Below are positions 10,398 through 21,005 of a stretch of DNA of 64,000 nucleotides, in pieces. Under the pieces are notes generated by a model. That model was not told the DNA's origin. It searched no databases and saw only the letters and a list, made by a program, of their open reading frames with translations. Both the position numbers and the translations under genes were made by a program. The stretch's first letter is position 1. Every line of letters starts with the position of its first letter. This stretch comes from Diphasiastrum complanatum (taxonomy: Eukaryota > Streptophyta > Lycopodiopsida > Lycopodiales > Lycopodiaceae): positions 75,218,773 through 75,282,772 of the forward strand of contig CM055097.1 of the NCBI GenBank assembly GCA_029204225.1, given 5' to 3'.

Positions 10398-10411
10398 TGG
10401 CGTCGTTGCCG
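10398..10411 (+). promoter_or_regulatory. Primer-binding site, tRNA-Asp type
   Basis: TGGCGTCGTTGCCG differs by one base from the start of the plant tRNA-Asp complement TGGCGCCGTTGCCG. This PBS is used by many plant gypsy elements. It follows the LTR end by one base. Confidence 0.75.
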
Positions 10412-11250
10412 ATTTTTAAGTATTTTCTACCTAGCTTCTTCTGCTTTTTCTTTTTGTTTTTTTTACTTCCGTGTTGTATGTTTGCTTCTGTGCTTGTCTC
10501 TATCTACCAACAAATAGCACGCGTCGTCTCTCCAGTCCTACACGAGCTGCGGAGCAACTTCTTCAACCGGGGGGAAGCAACAAAAGAGTCAATTTGGGCA
10601 TTTTCTTCAAAAGAAGTGACCCAAGTGATCTTTTTCACAACCAAAAAGGTATATCAGAATTTGTCAGCCTATCTGCAGCCTTAACAGACCCTGATCTTTC
10701 ATTTTATCACCTCCAGAATTCTAACAACGATCAGATTTTGAGAAAACAGTCTGATATACTGTCAAAATCCCTTATTTCTCACCCAAATCTTTATCCTAGA
10801 ATTCAACAGCTTCACTGAGACTAAATCTCATTAAGATCAGTCCTCCAGCAGCTCGCGAATTCTATCTCAAAGACTTTGCTCGTTTACTGTCAAAACATCA
10901 CATTTTTTTCCATATTTCCTATCTGCCAGTCAAACCTCTCGGTTAGAATTCGCCATCTAGCCTAAGAATTTGTTCTTAAAGAGCACGATTTCCCTGTCCT
11001 ATCCGCGAATTCTAAAACTCCAATTTTTTTTTCAGAAAATCTAAAAAAATCACTATTTAGACATTCAAAACTCCTTTTCAGAATTCGCGAGTATTACAGT
11101 TAGATTTATTTGTCTTTCCATGTTTTCTCAGCATGTCCGCGAATTCTATTACGATCAGAAAGACCAGTTTTTGTCCTACAATATTCATTATGCAAGCAAA
11201 CTGTCCTTTTACCAAGTATAGTACTATCCTGCTCATCTATATTCTACATC
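10412..11250 (+). other. Leader of the plus-strand gypsy element
   Basis: About 840 bp between PBS and gag. Phrases such as CGCGAATTCTA recur several times (near 10855, 11000, 11085, 11140), giving a loose repeat structure. Short frames at 10397-10818 are compositionally biased and show no domain. No gene is supported. Confidence 0.5.
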
Positions 11251-11712
11251 ATGTCTCGTGATTGTGCTGAATATTCTAATCCAACTCCTCCACGACTAGA
11301 ACGAGGAATTCCACGTATCGATGCACCAAAGTACGATGGTGAATCTGACCCATTCCGATTTCTCCAAGACCTTGATAATGCATGCCGTTTTTATGGAGAT
11401 ACCTCTGAAACTGAAAAGCTTCGTCTATTTTCCATGGTACGCTATGGCACCGCCAAGGAGTGGTACTTGAATCTCGAAGCTCCTGATCTTGCTTCTTCGA
11501 CCACCCTCAAGGACGCTCTCATCAAGCGTTTCAAACCATCCCGATCTAAGCCAGCCGCTCCTGTCTATTCAGTGCAAGTAAAAACGTTACCAATCGAAAC
11601 ACATCCTGTTTGGGTCTTGACTCGGACACAAACCCAACGCCAAGCCCCTACACTTGCACCCAGCAAAACTCAACTACAGGTTGTTCCTCCAGTGATGATT
11701 CAACCTCGATAG
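11251..11712 (+). pseudogene. Gypsy gag, N-terminal and core region
   Basis: The start MSRDCAEYSNPTPP is chosen because the preceding sequence is leader-like. The core shows the retrotransposon gag pattern: APKYDGESDPFRFLQDLDNA, then FYGDTSETEKLRLFSMVR, YGTAKEWYLNLE and ALIKRFKPS. It forms the particle shell in this family. The frame ends at 11712 in a Gln/Pro/Thr-rich tail without a zinc knuckle, so the protein is cut short or frameshifted. Protease-like coding follows downstream in other frames. Confidence 0.75.
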
Positions 11713-13202
11713 TTTAACGTCACCCGTCTGAAGAAATTCGGCTGCATCATGAGTATCGCCAACAAATTCGCAATGCCGACCAACAATCTTTCTCATCCCA
11801 TAAAGTACCTCCCAAGCCCTTTCAAAGCAAAACCCTTGAAGGTACCGAAGTTTGGGGAGATCTACTACAAGCCAATGTCACTTTTCCCTTCCATGTACTT
11901 TGGAAGCATGTTGGCCAGTGGAAACAACAGATCCAATCCAATACCACCACCATTATTGACGAGTTGCCTGAAATGTCCTTACATCTAACCAATCCACTCA
12001 GCGAACGAGGCAACATCAAAATCCCAGCTACCCATCATCAATCTCGTGAAGTTTTAGCAGTACTCGATGGAGGTTCTGGGCTTAATATCGTTTCCACATC
12101 CCTCATGATGGAATGAAATCTGAACAACAAGCTAGCCAAACCTACTTGTCAGCTTCGGATGGCTGATCAAAGTGTGGTCCGACCTATCGGTTTCCTTCTG
12201 CACATGCTGATCAAACTAGGAGGTCTCAAGTTTTCTGTTGATCTCGTAGTACTTGTAATGCCTATTCTTATGAATTACTACTTGGTCGTCTGTGGCTCAC
12301 CAATGCACGAGTCGTTCATGACTGGAGCAAAGGCCGAATCACTTTTGGCAATCGTGACAGTTCTGTCACCATTGACTCAACGAGTAAACTCAAACCTGCA
12401 CACATCCATGACGAGGGATCCTCAACCACCAACTTAGTATTTGAGCCATACCAGTCCAGCCATGAAAAAGGTCATTATGTTAAATCTACTGAAACCATAA
12501 ACTGGAGTCACAGTCTAGCTACCATTGATTGTGTGAATGCCGATTATTGTGCTCAGCATCAGGATAATTGTACCTGTCCACTCCCGATCGATCATGACCA
12601 ATTACCTGATCTAGATACACCTATCATCAATGTCAATTTTATTGATATTCTTCCACACCATGATGAACTGCTAAATGTTGCATGGCTACCTACTAATGAA
12701 CCAGGCGATTAATTCATTGATGATGAGAACGTCTTACAAATTCAGAATTGCCCAGAAGATATGGACATTTCTGATCTTCAGATCCTCAACTATATGGAAG
12801 CACTCCCACCTAGGACCTATCCGCAACATGCTTTCAAGGTGGAACCGTGCCAAGGTTGCAATTGAAGAACCTGAGACAAAATTCTACCGTCCCAAACGCC
12901 CACACTATCCATGGGATCTCTGTGAGGAGGAGACTATCTTTCAAATTGATAACAAGATCCTCCATGACGTACCAACTGTCCCTCATCCACACACATCTCC
13001 ACCACCAAAAACTCGACCACGTGGTCATACTATGAAAGAGAAAATGAAAAAACCACTTCAAATTCAACCGTCGGGTGACCTCACCATTGTTCGAAAAATT
13101 TCTGAAATTGTCTCTAGTCCTACACCAATCCCCAATAAATTCCAAGCCCCATCCCGGCAAGAGAAAGACAAGGCTCCCCTCGAATCTCTAGCCCATGATG
13201 GG
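11713..13202 (+). pseudogene. Gypsy protease and linker, multiply broken
   Basis: From about 11962 the translation carries a protease-like segment with VLAVLDGGSGLNIVS, resembling the DGGASLNI active-site variant of some plant gypsy proteases. It is followed by a TGA at 12114 and then the expected downstream strand (LRMADQSVVRPIGFL). Further coding-like frames run to 13205 with several stops and frame changes; they look like the unstructured linker before RT. No RT or integrase follows. The region ends abruptly at 13203 in reversed copia LTR sequence. Confidence 0.6.
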
Positions 13203-13803
13203 TGAAAGATTTCAAATCCTTAACATCCGATCTACTTGAATGATCTTTGGGTAGAAAGAGAAATACACTACCAATCTCATCAATGTAGAAAAATCAGCAT
13301 CTACACACAAATTGAGATGCAAACACCAATAGAACTTGATCAAACTTGAATGAAATGATTATGTACTGTTGTTGTCCGTACAAAACCAGCAAGCTACTGT
13401 ATAACAAATATAGATTGTTCTACACATAGAATTGCAAGCAATCACCAAGATAGTGCACCAATGGATAGTAGAACCCAAGAGAACCATGTATAAGCATGAA
13501 ATGAGGTAGAGAAGAGAGAATATCACTCTCTCCACGAGTTACATCCTTTTATAACAGGTCCAAACCCTATTTGGCCACTTGGCTTTCCCACCAAAATGCT
13601 AACCCTACTAATTTTGGGTTTAGATTCAATGTACCCAACTATTCAAATTGAATCTACTCAAACTCGCATTCTAACTTTCCCACACTTTCAAAAAGTGTTT
13701 ATTCAGATGAAATTTAGACTAATGAACTTTGAAAAGTCAACTTCTAAGTCTAGCAAATCGATTTATCAAATGACATAAGAGAAGTAAGTATGTGATATTC
13801 ACA
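13203..13803 (-). repeat. Copia LTR fragment, minus strand, chimeric
   Basis: The part 13203-13550 is the reverse complement of the 3' half of the LTR at 7423-7957 (shared phrases include TTTCATGCTTATACATGG and CACCAAGATAGTGCACCA). The U5 end lacks about 28 bp. The rest, 13560-13803, is unlike the 7423 LTR but contains a TATA box (TTATAAAAGG) at the right distance. A TGTGAATATC start next to a polypurine tract is a possible LTR beginning. This suggests an LTR with a different U3 joined to the same R-U5. Confidence 0.6.
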
Positions 13804-15078
13804 TGAGATATTCTCCTCTTTCCCTTGAAATGTGAGCCACATGGACTCAACCATATTTCTTGAGTTTCTTTTTGGAATTTCAACTTGAGAAGGTCTCTCC
13901 TCCTCAATCCTTGGCACACTTGAACCTTGAGAAGAATTCTCCTCCTCAATCCTTGGCACATTTGAACCTTGAGATGACTCCTTAAGATCCTCTTCATGGT
14001 GCTCCTTTTTGATGGAAATCTGAGACCTCCATGTCTCATAATGATCACAACAAGTATGACCATTCAATATGCACTTCCTATGATTATCAAGAATACTTAT
14101 GCTAGAAACATAAGTCCAAAAATCACCACAACTTGGCATGATTTTTCTAATATTGAAATCAAAAGGCATTTCCATCTCAATAAGGCTAACTACTTGCTTA
14201 TGGATATAAGTGTCCACTTTGGATGCTTCACTTATTCTCATAAGAAGTTTACAACTTGCCTTTAAGATTGAAAACTTACCATTTTCATCTTTATGAATGA
14301 ACACATCATTCATGATCTTATTGAAACCAAAAGATCCTACATTATGAAGATATTTCCATTTCCTTGACTTCATAACTAATGTAAGCTTACAAGAAAAACA
14401 TATTTTGCTATCTTTTAAGGCATCACACTCAACTAGTATTGCCTTAATCCACCTTTGAGATACAAAAATCTCTTCAAAGCAAAATGGTTCTTCATAAGTT
14501 GGCATGATAGCATAAATGAAACTATTTTCATTTTGAGATTGCTCCTTATTCTTGATTAATTTCTCTTGGATAATAACAATAAGTTTGAGCTTATCTAAAG
14601 TTCCAAGCAAACTACTCTCCAAGGACATGAAATAAATCCAAGTTACTTTTAAGAAAGTGCCATATATCTTTGTATCTTGCACCAAATAATGCACTTCCAA
14701 ATGAAAATTTTCAAAAGATTTGACATGTGTTGTGATGGACTCTTGAAGACAAATCTTGCAAGTCCTTGTGAGACTCCAAGCCTCATTCACCTTTCCACAA
14801 AGGAAACACCTTCCCTTGGACTTGTCCTTCTTGTATTTGCATTTCAAACTTGAAGCTCCATCCTTCACCTCGGCCCCGTTGCTTTGGTTCTCCTTGGATG
14901 GATTGATCTTCTTTTTGTAGCATCTTGAGAAAATATATCCTCCCTTGCCACAAAGGTTGTACTTAGGATCCTTTCTTTCCTTCAATAGGATGCCACCTAT
15001 TGATGCCATGTGAATAAAAACCTGTGATATGATTTTACAAATGTAATTTGTGACTTTCAAGAGACTAGATTTGAACAT
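13750..15078 (-). CDS. 442-residue element-associated ORF of unknown function
   Basis: This is one of the longest intact frames in the window. Two Cys-rich motifs occur near residues 43-53 (LCGKGGYIFSRC) and 90-107 (RCFLCGKVNEAWSLTRTC); they resemble degenerate zinc knuckles. The middle is rich in Lys, Ile and Phe. Near residues 365-400 a 14-residue unit SSQGSNVPRIEEE is tandemly repeated. It lies 1.2 kb from a PBS and LTR of the same strand and ends against a polypurine run, so it is probably carried by a retroelement. A homologous fragment occurs at 56809-57096. It could be a divergent gag or a captured host gene; I do not recognise it. Confidence 0.5.
   Translation of the reverse strand: MFKSSLLKVTNYICKIISQVFIHMASIGGILLKERKDPKYNLCGKGGYIFSRCYKKKINPSKENQSNGAEVKDGASSLKCKYKKDKSKGRCFLCGKVNEAWSLTRTCKICLQESITTHVKSFENFHLEVHYLVQDTKIYGTFLKVTWIYFMSLESSLLGTLDKLKLIVIIQEKLIKNKEQSQNENSFIYAIMPTYEEPFCFEEIFVSQRWIKAILVECDALKDSKICFSCKLTLVMKSRKWKYLHNVGSFGFNKIMNDVFIHKDENGKFSILKASCKLLMRISEASKVDTYIHKQVVSLIEMEMPFDFNIRKIMPSCGDFWTYVSSISILDNHRKCILNGHTCCDHYETWRSQISIKKEHHEEDLKESSQGSNVPRIEEENSSQGSSVPRIEEERPSQVEIPKRNSRNMVESMWLTFQGKEENISCEYHILTSLMSFDKSIC
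13811..13826 (-). promoter_or_regulatory. Possible polypurine tract
   Basis: On the minus strand AAGGGAAAGAGGAGAA is a 16-base purine-only run a few bases before the candidate LTR start. It fits a plus-strand priming site, though the adjacent ORF overlaps it. Confidence 0.45.
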
Positions 15079-16315
15079 CTTCGATAATCTAGAATGATCT
15101 ACAAAAGATCTAGCTCACAAACCTAAGAATCAATCTTCATACTAATGACTAGTCACTTGGAAACTTTGCTTTGATCATTGAGACAAAAGCACACAATCTT
15201 TGAATCAAATCACAAAAGAAATCAGATCCAAACTCCTATTGGATTCATCAGATACCAATGACTCTTTCTTTTGAAAGTTGAAATGGATATGAAAAAGATT
15301 TGACACCTGGATTTTTCTTTTCACTTGACTGGTTCTCTCAACACTTGAGATTCTTGAACAAAAGATGGGTTTTGTTTCAAATACAGGAAAATAAAACTTA
15401 ATCACTTATTTTAGACTCACTCTTGACCCAAATAATCTCACACTTGAGATTTAGAATGAATTTGATTTGCTTTGACAACAAACTATACCACCAATTTTTC
15501 ACAAAGCTTAAAAAATTAGACAACTAGAGATTCACAAAGATCTCAACCATGCATGAATACTCAAATATGAACTCTTAGAAAATTGTATCTCTATCTACAC
15601 ATTTGCCATAGACACCTTAATGACTCTTTTCAAACCTCACAAACACTCAAACAAATTGAGTAGGATTGAATAATGTGACTTGGATCTCAATCTCTTCTTT
15701 CAATTGAAGCCAATCTATGTCAAATTCCACAAAAGATTTGCATAGACACTAGAAACTCTCAAAGGTTTCACTTGGAGGACAGATCCGATGATGTTTTCTA
15801 GAAAATTGATGCTTCTAAACTTTACCCTATCACTCTTGAACAAATCTAGAGTGATGGTACAATGGATTTCAACCTCTCACCTTGCATATCACTCAACCTA
15901 TGATTTTTAGCAAAATCTCTCTCAACTTCAACATGCACTCAAAAAATCAGAGATGATCAATTAATGCACCTATTTCAAGCTTCAAATTTAATTTCTTGGC
16001 TGATCTAATCCAAGAACTAATCAAGGGATTAGATTATTTATAGAAAATGCTTGATTTTGCACCAAAAATCTCTCAAATTGGGTGTGTGAGTCAAATTGTA
16101 CAAATTTTTGAATTTTCTCAGCCAAAACCGGAGCTGTACGTACTCACACGTGTGAAAGGAGTTCCTACAGCCCACAACAAATTCTGATCCAAAATTTTTG
16201 ATAATATCTATCAAATCCAACTCGCTACCCAAAATTTGACTAGTTTCCAAAAAATTGCTAATTTTGGCTTTGATTTGGATTAACCCTATCAATTTCAACA
16301 AAACCTCTTGTACTA
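15079..16315 (-). other. Leader region between PBS and the 442-residue ORF
   Basis: A 1.2-kb stretch with no convincing gene. It is rich in short phrases with CACTTG and CTTGAG. It contains a CACACGTGTGAAA palindrome at about 16147. Confidence 0.4.
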
Positions 16316-16328
16316 GGCTTTGATACCA
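16316..16328 (-). promoter_or_regulatory. Primer-binding site, initiator-Met tRNA type
   Basis: On the minus strand TGGTATCAAAGCC directly abuts the LTR end at 16329. It differs by one base from TGGTATCAGAGC over the first 12 positions. This fixes 16329-17138 as a 5' LTR for an element running to lower coordinates. Confidence 0.75.
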
Positions 16329-17138
16329 TGTGAAAAAAGTACAAAAAGGACCAAGAGTGGATCCTAATCTGATCCTCAAGAGGGATTGGTTGTCAGATTA
16401 CTTGATCTATCAATCTACTTGAGATTAAGATCAATCTAAATCAATTATAGACACAAAATCCTAACAAGAACAATCATTAATTGAAGGTAGGTGTACTTTC
16501 TGGTTTCACACGTGTGAAAAATTGTCTGAGTATGGACTCCAACCTAAAAATCAAGTACACATTGATAGAACCTCAAAACCATCAAAACAAATGTAGACAA
16601 ATGGAGAGAAACACTCAAAATTGCTTCCAAAACCAATATTGGTGTCTCACACTGATTATGGCCAAATGTGGCTCTATATATACAATAAGTGAGAGCTCAT
16701 GGTACTGATCATCCCTCTGATCCCACTTGTGTGAAGGTGCTTTGTCATATGATGATTCATCATGCAAAACTGACACTTGGACAAAACCTTCTATTTTGAG
16801 CACTTTTGGTCTATTTTCCTTCTATATAAAGATCTACTTGGAAATCTTCTAGAACTCAAAATTCACCTACTTCAGTTTATTCCACATGTGTGAGTTGTTC
16901 TCTACACATGGATATGACACCTAACCAAAGGATGTGGCTCATGCAATCAATAGATTGATGGCATGTGTCATATGTCTAGAAAACTAGTTTTTGGCCTTTT
17001 TAGCCACTAGAACTTGAATTAAATCATATGTACATCCTATATGACTATGTTACATGACAAGTACATTAGTTTCACACGTGTGTTTATCTATATACAAGAT
17101 TTTTGGCCTCTACCAAGCTTATTTTTGCATTTTTCACA
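16329..17138 (-). repeat. Copia-type LTR, minus strand
   Basis: An 810-bp LTR bounded by TGTGAAAAA and its inverted form TTTTTTCACA. A PBS is adjacent on the low side. It contains several near-perfect CACACGTGTG palindromes (about 16507, 17073) and variants (16726, 16880), and a TATATATA run at about 16675 consistent with a promoter. It lies directly against copia RT coding sequence at 17139, indicating insertion into an older copia element. Confidence 0.75.
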
Positions 17139-18070
17139 CCTTTTACCACTAACCTTGCCTTGTACTTGTTGATAGATCCATCTTGGTTTGTCTTCACCTT
17201 GAAGATCCATTTGCATCCAATAGCTTTCTTGTCCTTAGGCAACTCCACCAATCTCCATGTTCCATTCTTCATAAGAGCTTGATACTTGAGATCCATTGCT
17301 TGGATCCACTCCTCTTCTTTCCCTGCTTGATCTACACTTGTAGGCTCATCCAAAGAGGTTAGGAAAGCAACATAATTTCCAGAAACTACTTGCTTACCCT
17401 TTTGATCATATGTGAGCCTTGGAGGTACTTGTCTTTCTCTTGATGTTCTCCTTGGCTTTTGACTAGATGAAGGTCCATCATCATCACCATCCAAAGTAGG
17501 ATCCTTTTCATCAACATCAAGAATGTTAGATCCATCCACTCTACCATCAATCATGCTTGAAGACACCTTTGTAATATTTCTCTCATAAAAAATGACATCT
17601 CTACCAACAATCACTTTGTTAGTAGAAGGAATGTCAACCTTGTAGGCTTTACTCACCTCACTATATCCAACAAAAATACCTCTTTTTGAAGATGGATCCT
17701 CCTTGGTCCTATCATCAAGAGTAATGTTGACATAGCATGTGCATCCAAAGGTTCTTAGAAAGTTGACACTCGGCCTCCTCTTGAATAGCATCTCAAAAGG
17801 TGTCCTTCCATCCAAAATAGCACTCGGCCACCTATTGCACAAGAAATTGGCACACAACAAAGCTTGATACCAAAATGGTTTGTCAAGATTAGCACTTAAA
17901 CCTCATAGCTTTAGCACTTTCACATAAAGTCCTATTCTTCCTTTCAGCCACTCCATTTTGTTGTGGGGTCCTTGATGTTGTATACTCTCTCTTGATCCCA
18001 TGCTCATCACAAAAGGCCTTGAACTTGTTAGATATGTACTCACCACCATTGTCACCTCTCAAGCACTTCT
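17139..18070 (-). pseudogene. Copia integrase-RT remnant
   Basis: On the minus strand the order is integrase core (RGDNGGEYISNKF, then TPQQNGVAERKNRT with the catalytic Glu), a frameshift near 17880, ANFLCNRWPSAILDGRTPFE, the LRTFGCTCYVN and GIFVGYSEVSKAY region, an acidic linker, then RT start: EEEWIQAMDLKYQALMKNG, WRLVELPKDKKAIGCKWIFK and KYKARLVVKG. RT is cut at this point by the LTR at 17138. The first integrase Asp and everything upstream are missing. Confidence 0.85.
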
Positions 18071-20263
18071 TCTTTGTGGAAATCACTGTGGCAGGTAAAT
18101 CGCACCTCTGTGGCCAGTTGCTCGCTGATCTTCGAAGGAGATTTTTGGAAGATTCAATCGCACTTCTAATTGCCAATTAATCGCACTTCTGTTGAGGTGA
18201 CCATCACTGTTATTAGAGAATCATTATCGGAAAACCATCAAGTCATGTTGCTGCCAGATTGCTACAACCAGTACCCCATCACATTTTCCAGATGAACGAT
18301 ACTTCTAGTCTGTGATCATGTGGAAGAATAAGTGTTGTTGATAGTACACTTCTTTGGTAGTTTTATAGCCATAATCATGAAGAGATAACAACAGCTGCGC
18401 TACTGGCAGGTTGGAAGCATTCAATAAAAAATCCAACGGTAGCGAGACGATCATTAAACGAGCTATTTCTGCTCTGCTGCTGTTGTGGTTACCTACAATT
18501 ACCAAGCAAGATTAGTTCTAGATGAAACTTTTGGTGACATCATCAGCCAAGGAGAACCTTTCGAATCATGATGCTCAGTCCAACAAGTATACATGATAGA
18601 TTCTTTGTTTTGATCTGTAAAAGTTTAAAAATTCTGAACAAATGTTTGCAGTGTTCTGAATCATTCAATAGGAGCTCCACTTGAAAATCACTGAGAATTG
18701 CTTCCGTCGTTACCACAGACAGAGAATTGATTGAGTGTGAATTCTGTTTTGCTGTTCATTCATCGTTGGCAGAGAGCAATTGGATGTAAAGGCTTCTCAT
18801 TCTTCATCGCTTCCAGTTGCTCTCTATCCTTTCCCTTGACTCCATCTCTAGGAGGCCCGGAATTGACAATATCACGGTTTGCCAAAAACTCAAGACTTGG
18901 GGCTATTGCAGCATACTGGCTTTCCCTTTCATGTGAGGTACTATTTTATTTTTAATCTTGTCATATTTCTATAAAAAGCATTTTGGATGCCCTGTTTTGT
19001 ACCTTGATTTTAGCATTGTTGAAAGTGGTGACCCGTAGCGATTTTTTCATTACTAAAACACATGTGAACCGTCTTTGATGCTATTGCATAGAATCAAGTC
19101 ATAATCGAGATTGATCACTGATAAGACATTCTCATTATTGCTCATGGTTTCTTTTTGGGTTCACATCCATTTCAAACAATCCTTATCAATGCATTGTATG
19201 AAGTGTTCGTGACGGGTCGAATTGGTAAACCCGACCTCTTTGAAATACAAGAGCGGGCAGGCAGTCCACCCAACATGCCGAAATACGCCACCTGGGTTAG
19301 GAATCACTAGTCACACCCGTCATCAATACTGTCTAGTGAAATACCTAGACCCGACGGTCGGCGAACATACCACCGCCTATCAAGCAAGGCGATGTGTATA
19401 ACTTGCACCCCACGAGCACATAGGTAGTAAATCGGTTTCAAGCCCATATAGTATTTTTACTAGCTGCAAGCCAAATTCAATGGGAAGAGAGATATTAGTG
19501 AGATCCTAGCGCGAATTAGCAATCGAAAGTTTTTACGTGACCATGACCCTAGAAAGCTCATGAATCATTGCATCGAAAGTACTAGAACCCCCTCCTTACA
19601 GTCATACTTCTGAGAGCCTAGAAAACTCTCATTGGCTCGGGAGCACGGGCTAACAGAGGAAGCTCCTAGGATTGGATGTGGCAGGACCTCTGTTACTCAC
19701 GTAGGGCATAACCAGCATCAGTACTGTTGCCCTCATATGTGTGTTGGTTATGTGTGGGTGTGGTTCTTAACGTTTCTTCATGAAGTTCATAATGAGAAAG
19801 TCTAACTAGTATGGAAGAATTTTTATACATGTTTGTATGTATCATTCCCAATCTCATGTTGAGAGAGCCTTCAAGAGTGAGAATTTCAACCAATACAAGT
19901 ATATGCTTCATGTAGTTTCATTCTTGAAAGATTGCATGAGTGAGAGATCTCTGTTAGGTGTGTGAGGCATGAAGACTGTGTGACAAGTAGGGAGAGATAA
20001 TTTTTAATTTTGTCAATTTTACTTTGGGGGTATTCTTATAGTTATGTCATGAGAAGCAAAAATTCCATTGTAAGGATGTGTTAGTGTCTTTGTGATGAAT
20101 TCACCTTTGTTTGAGAGCTAAAAAACCTTCCTCAGGTGGGAAAAAGTGATGTTCGTTTTCAAAAGACACAAGGATTGTAAGAAGAGAGCCATCGTTGACC
20201 TTGCAACTCTACATCTGAAGTACAATTGAATGCCAATGTCATAATGGTGGCCCAGTTTCATCG
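18071..20263. other. Unassigned stretch, 2.2 kb
   Basis: No reliable gene. A frame at 18731-18955 has a moderately hydrophobic composition without a motif. The 19200-19700 part is more GC-rich and lacks coding features in either strand. Copia RT begins again at 20264. Confidence 0.35.
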
Positions 20264-21005
20264 TTGCCTCAATACCAATCAGTAAACATCTCTAAGAGAA
20301 TTCTTCAACCCTCTCATACCAAGATTTGGATATTGCTTGCTTTAGCCCGTATATGGCCTTGTTCAATCTGCACACCAACCCTTCTCCAACCTCAAAGCCT
20401 TATGGCTGGCACATGTATATTTCTTCATGCAGCTCCCCATTCAAGAAAGCAATTTTCACATCCATGTGACAAATTTCAAGATCATTCAATGTTGGCTAGG
20501 CCACTAGAATTATGATGGAAGAGATCCTTGCCACTGGTGCAAAAGTGTCATCATATTCTATCCCATGTATCTGGGAATACCCATTTTCCACTATCCTAGC
20601 TTTGTACTTATTCACATTCCCATCTGCGTCATATTTGATTTTGAACACCCATTTGGACCCTATAGGCTTTTTCCCTTCAGGCAATTTGACCAAATCCCAA
20701 GCATGATTTTTCTCTATTGAATGCATCTCCTTGATCAGTGCTTCCTTCCATTTGTTCCAGTCCATGTTTGCTGCTGGTTCTCTGTAGATGTTGGATTCTT
20801 TTATCATCTCATCTGTTATCAGGAACACCATGTCCCTGAATTTCCTTGGCGTCCTCTTCGTTCTTATAGACCTCTTGGGTTCGACTTCCATTGGCTGCTC
20901 AACTATTAAGTCTTTCCCTTGCTCGGTGATTCCTTTCTCAGCGACCTCAATTCTGTCATTGTGTTCACATGGTTTGGGTGATTCATTTAGCACGAGAATC
21001 TGCAA
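20264..21005 (-). pseudogene. Copia reverse transcriptase
   Basis: The frame includes DWNKWKEALIKEMHSIEKN, WDLVKLPEGKKPIGSKWVFK, KYKARIVENGYSQ and DDTFAPVARI, the canonical start of a copia RT. Below 20500, in another frame, it continues with MDVKIAFLNGELHEEIYMCQ, GFEVGEGLVCRLNKAIYGLK. The DVK Asp of the first RT motif is present, but the YVDD motif is not reached before the element ends. Frame changes make it non-functional. It follows the integrase of the same element upstream. Confidence 0.85.

Noticed and set aside
13203-16329. Pairing the LTR at 16329-17138 with 13203-13803 as one element
   Set aside because: The two have correct positions around the 442-residue ORF, but their sequences are unlike beyond the TGTGAA start, so they cannot be asserted as a pair.
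19200-19700. GC-richer segment suspected to be organellar DNA or a tRNA cluster
   Set aside because: I could not recognise any plastid or mitochondrial gene or a tRNA cloverleaf.
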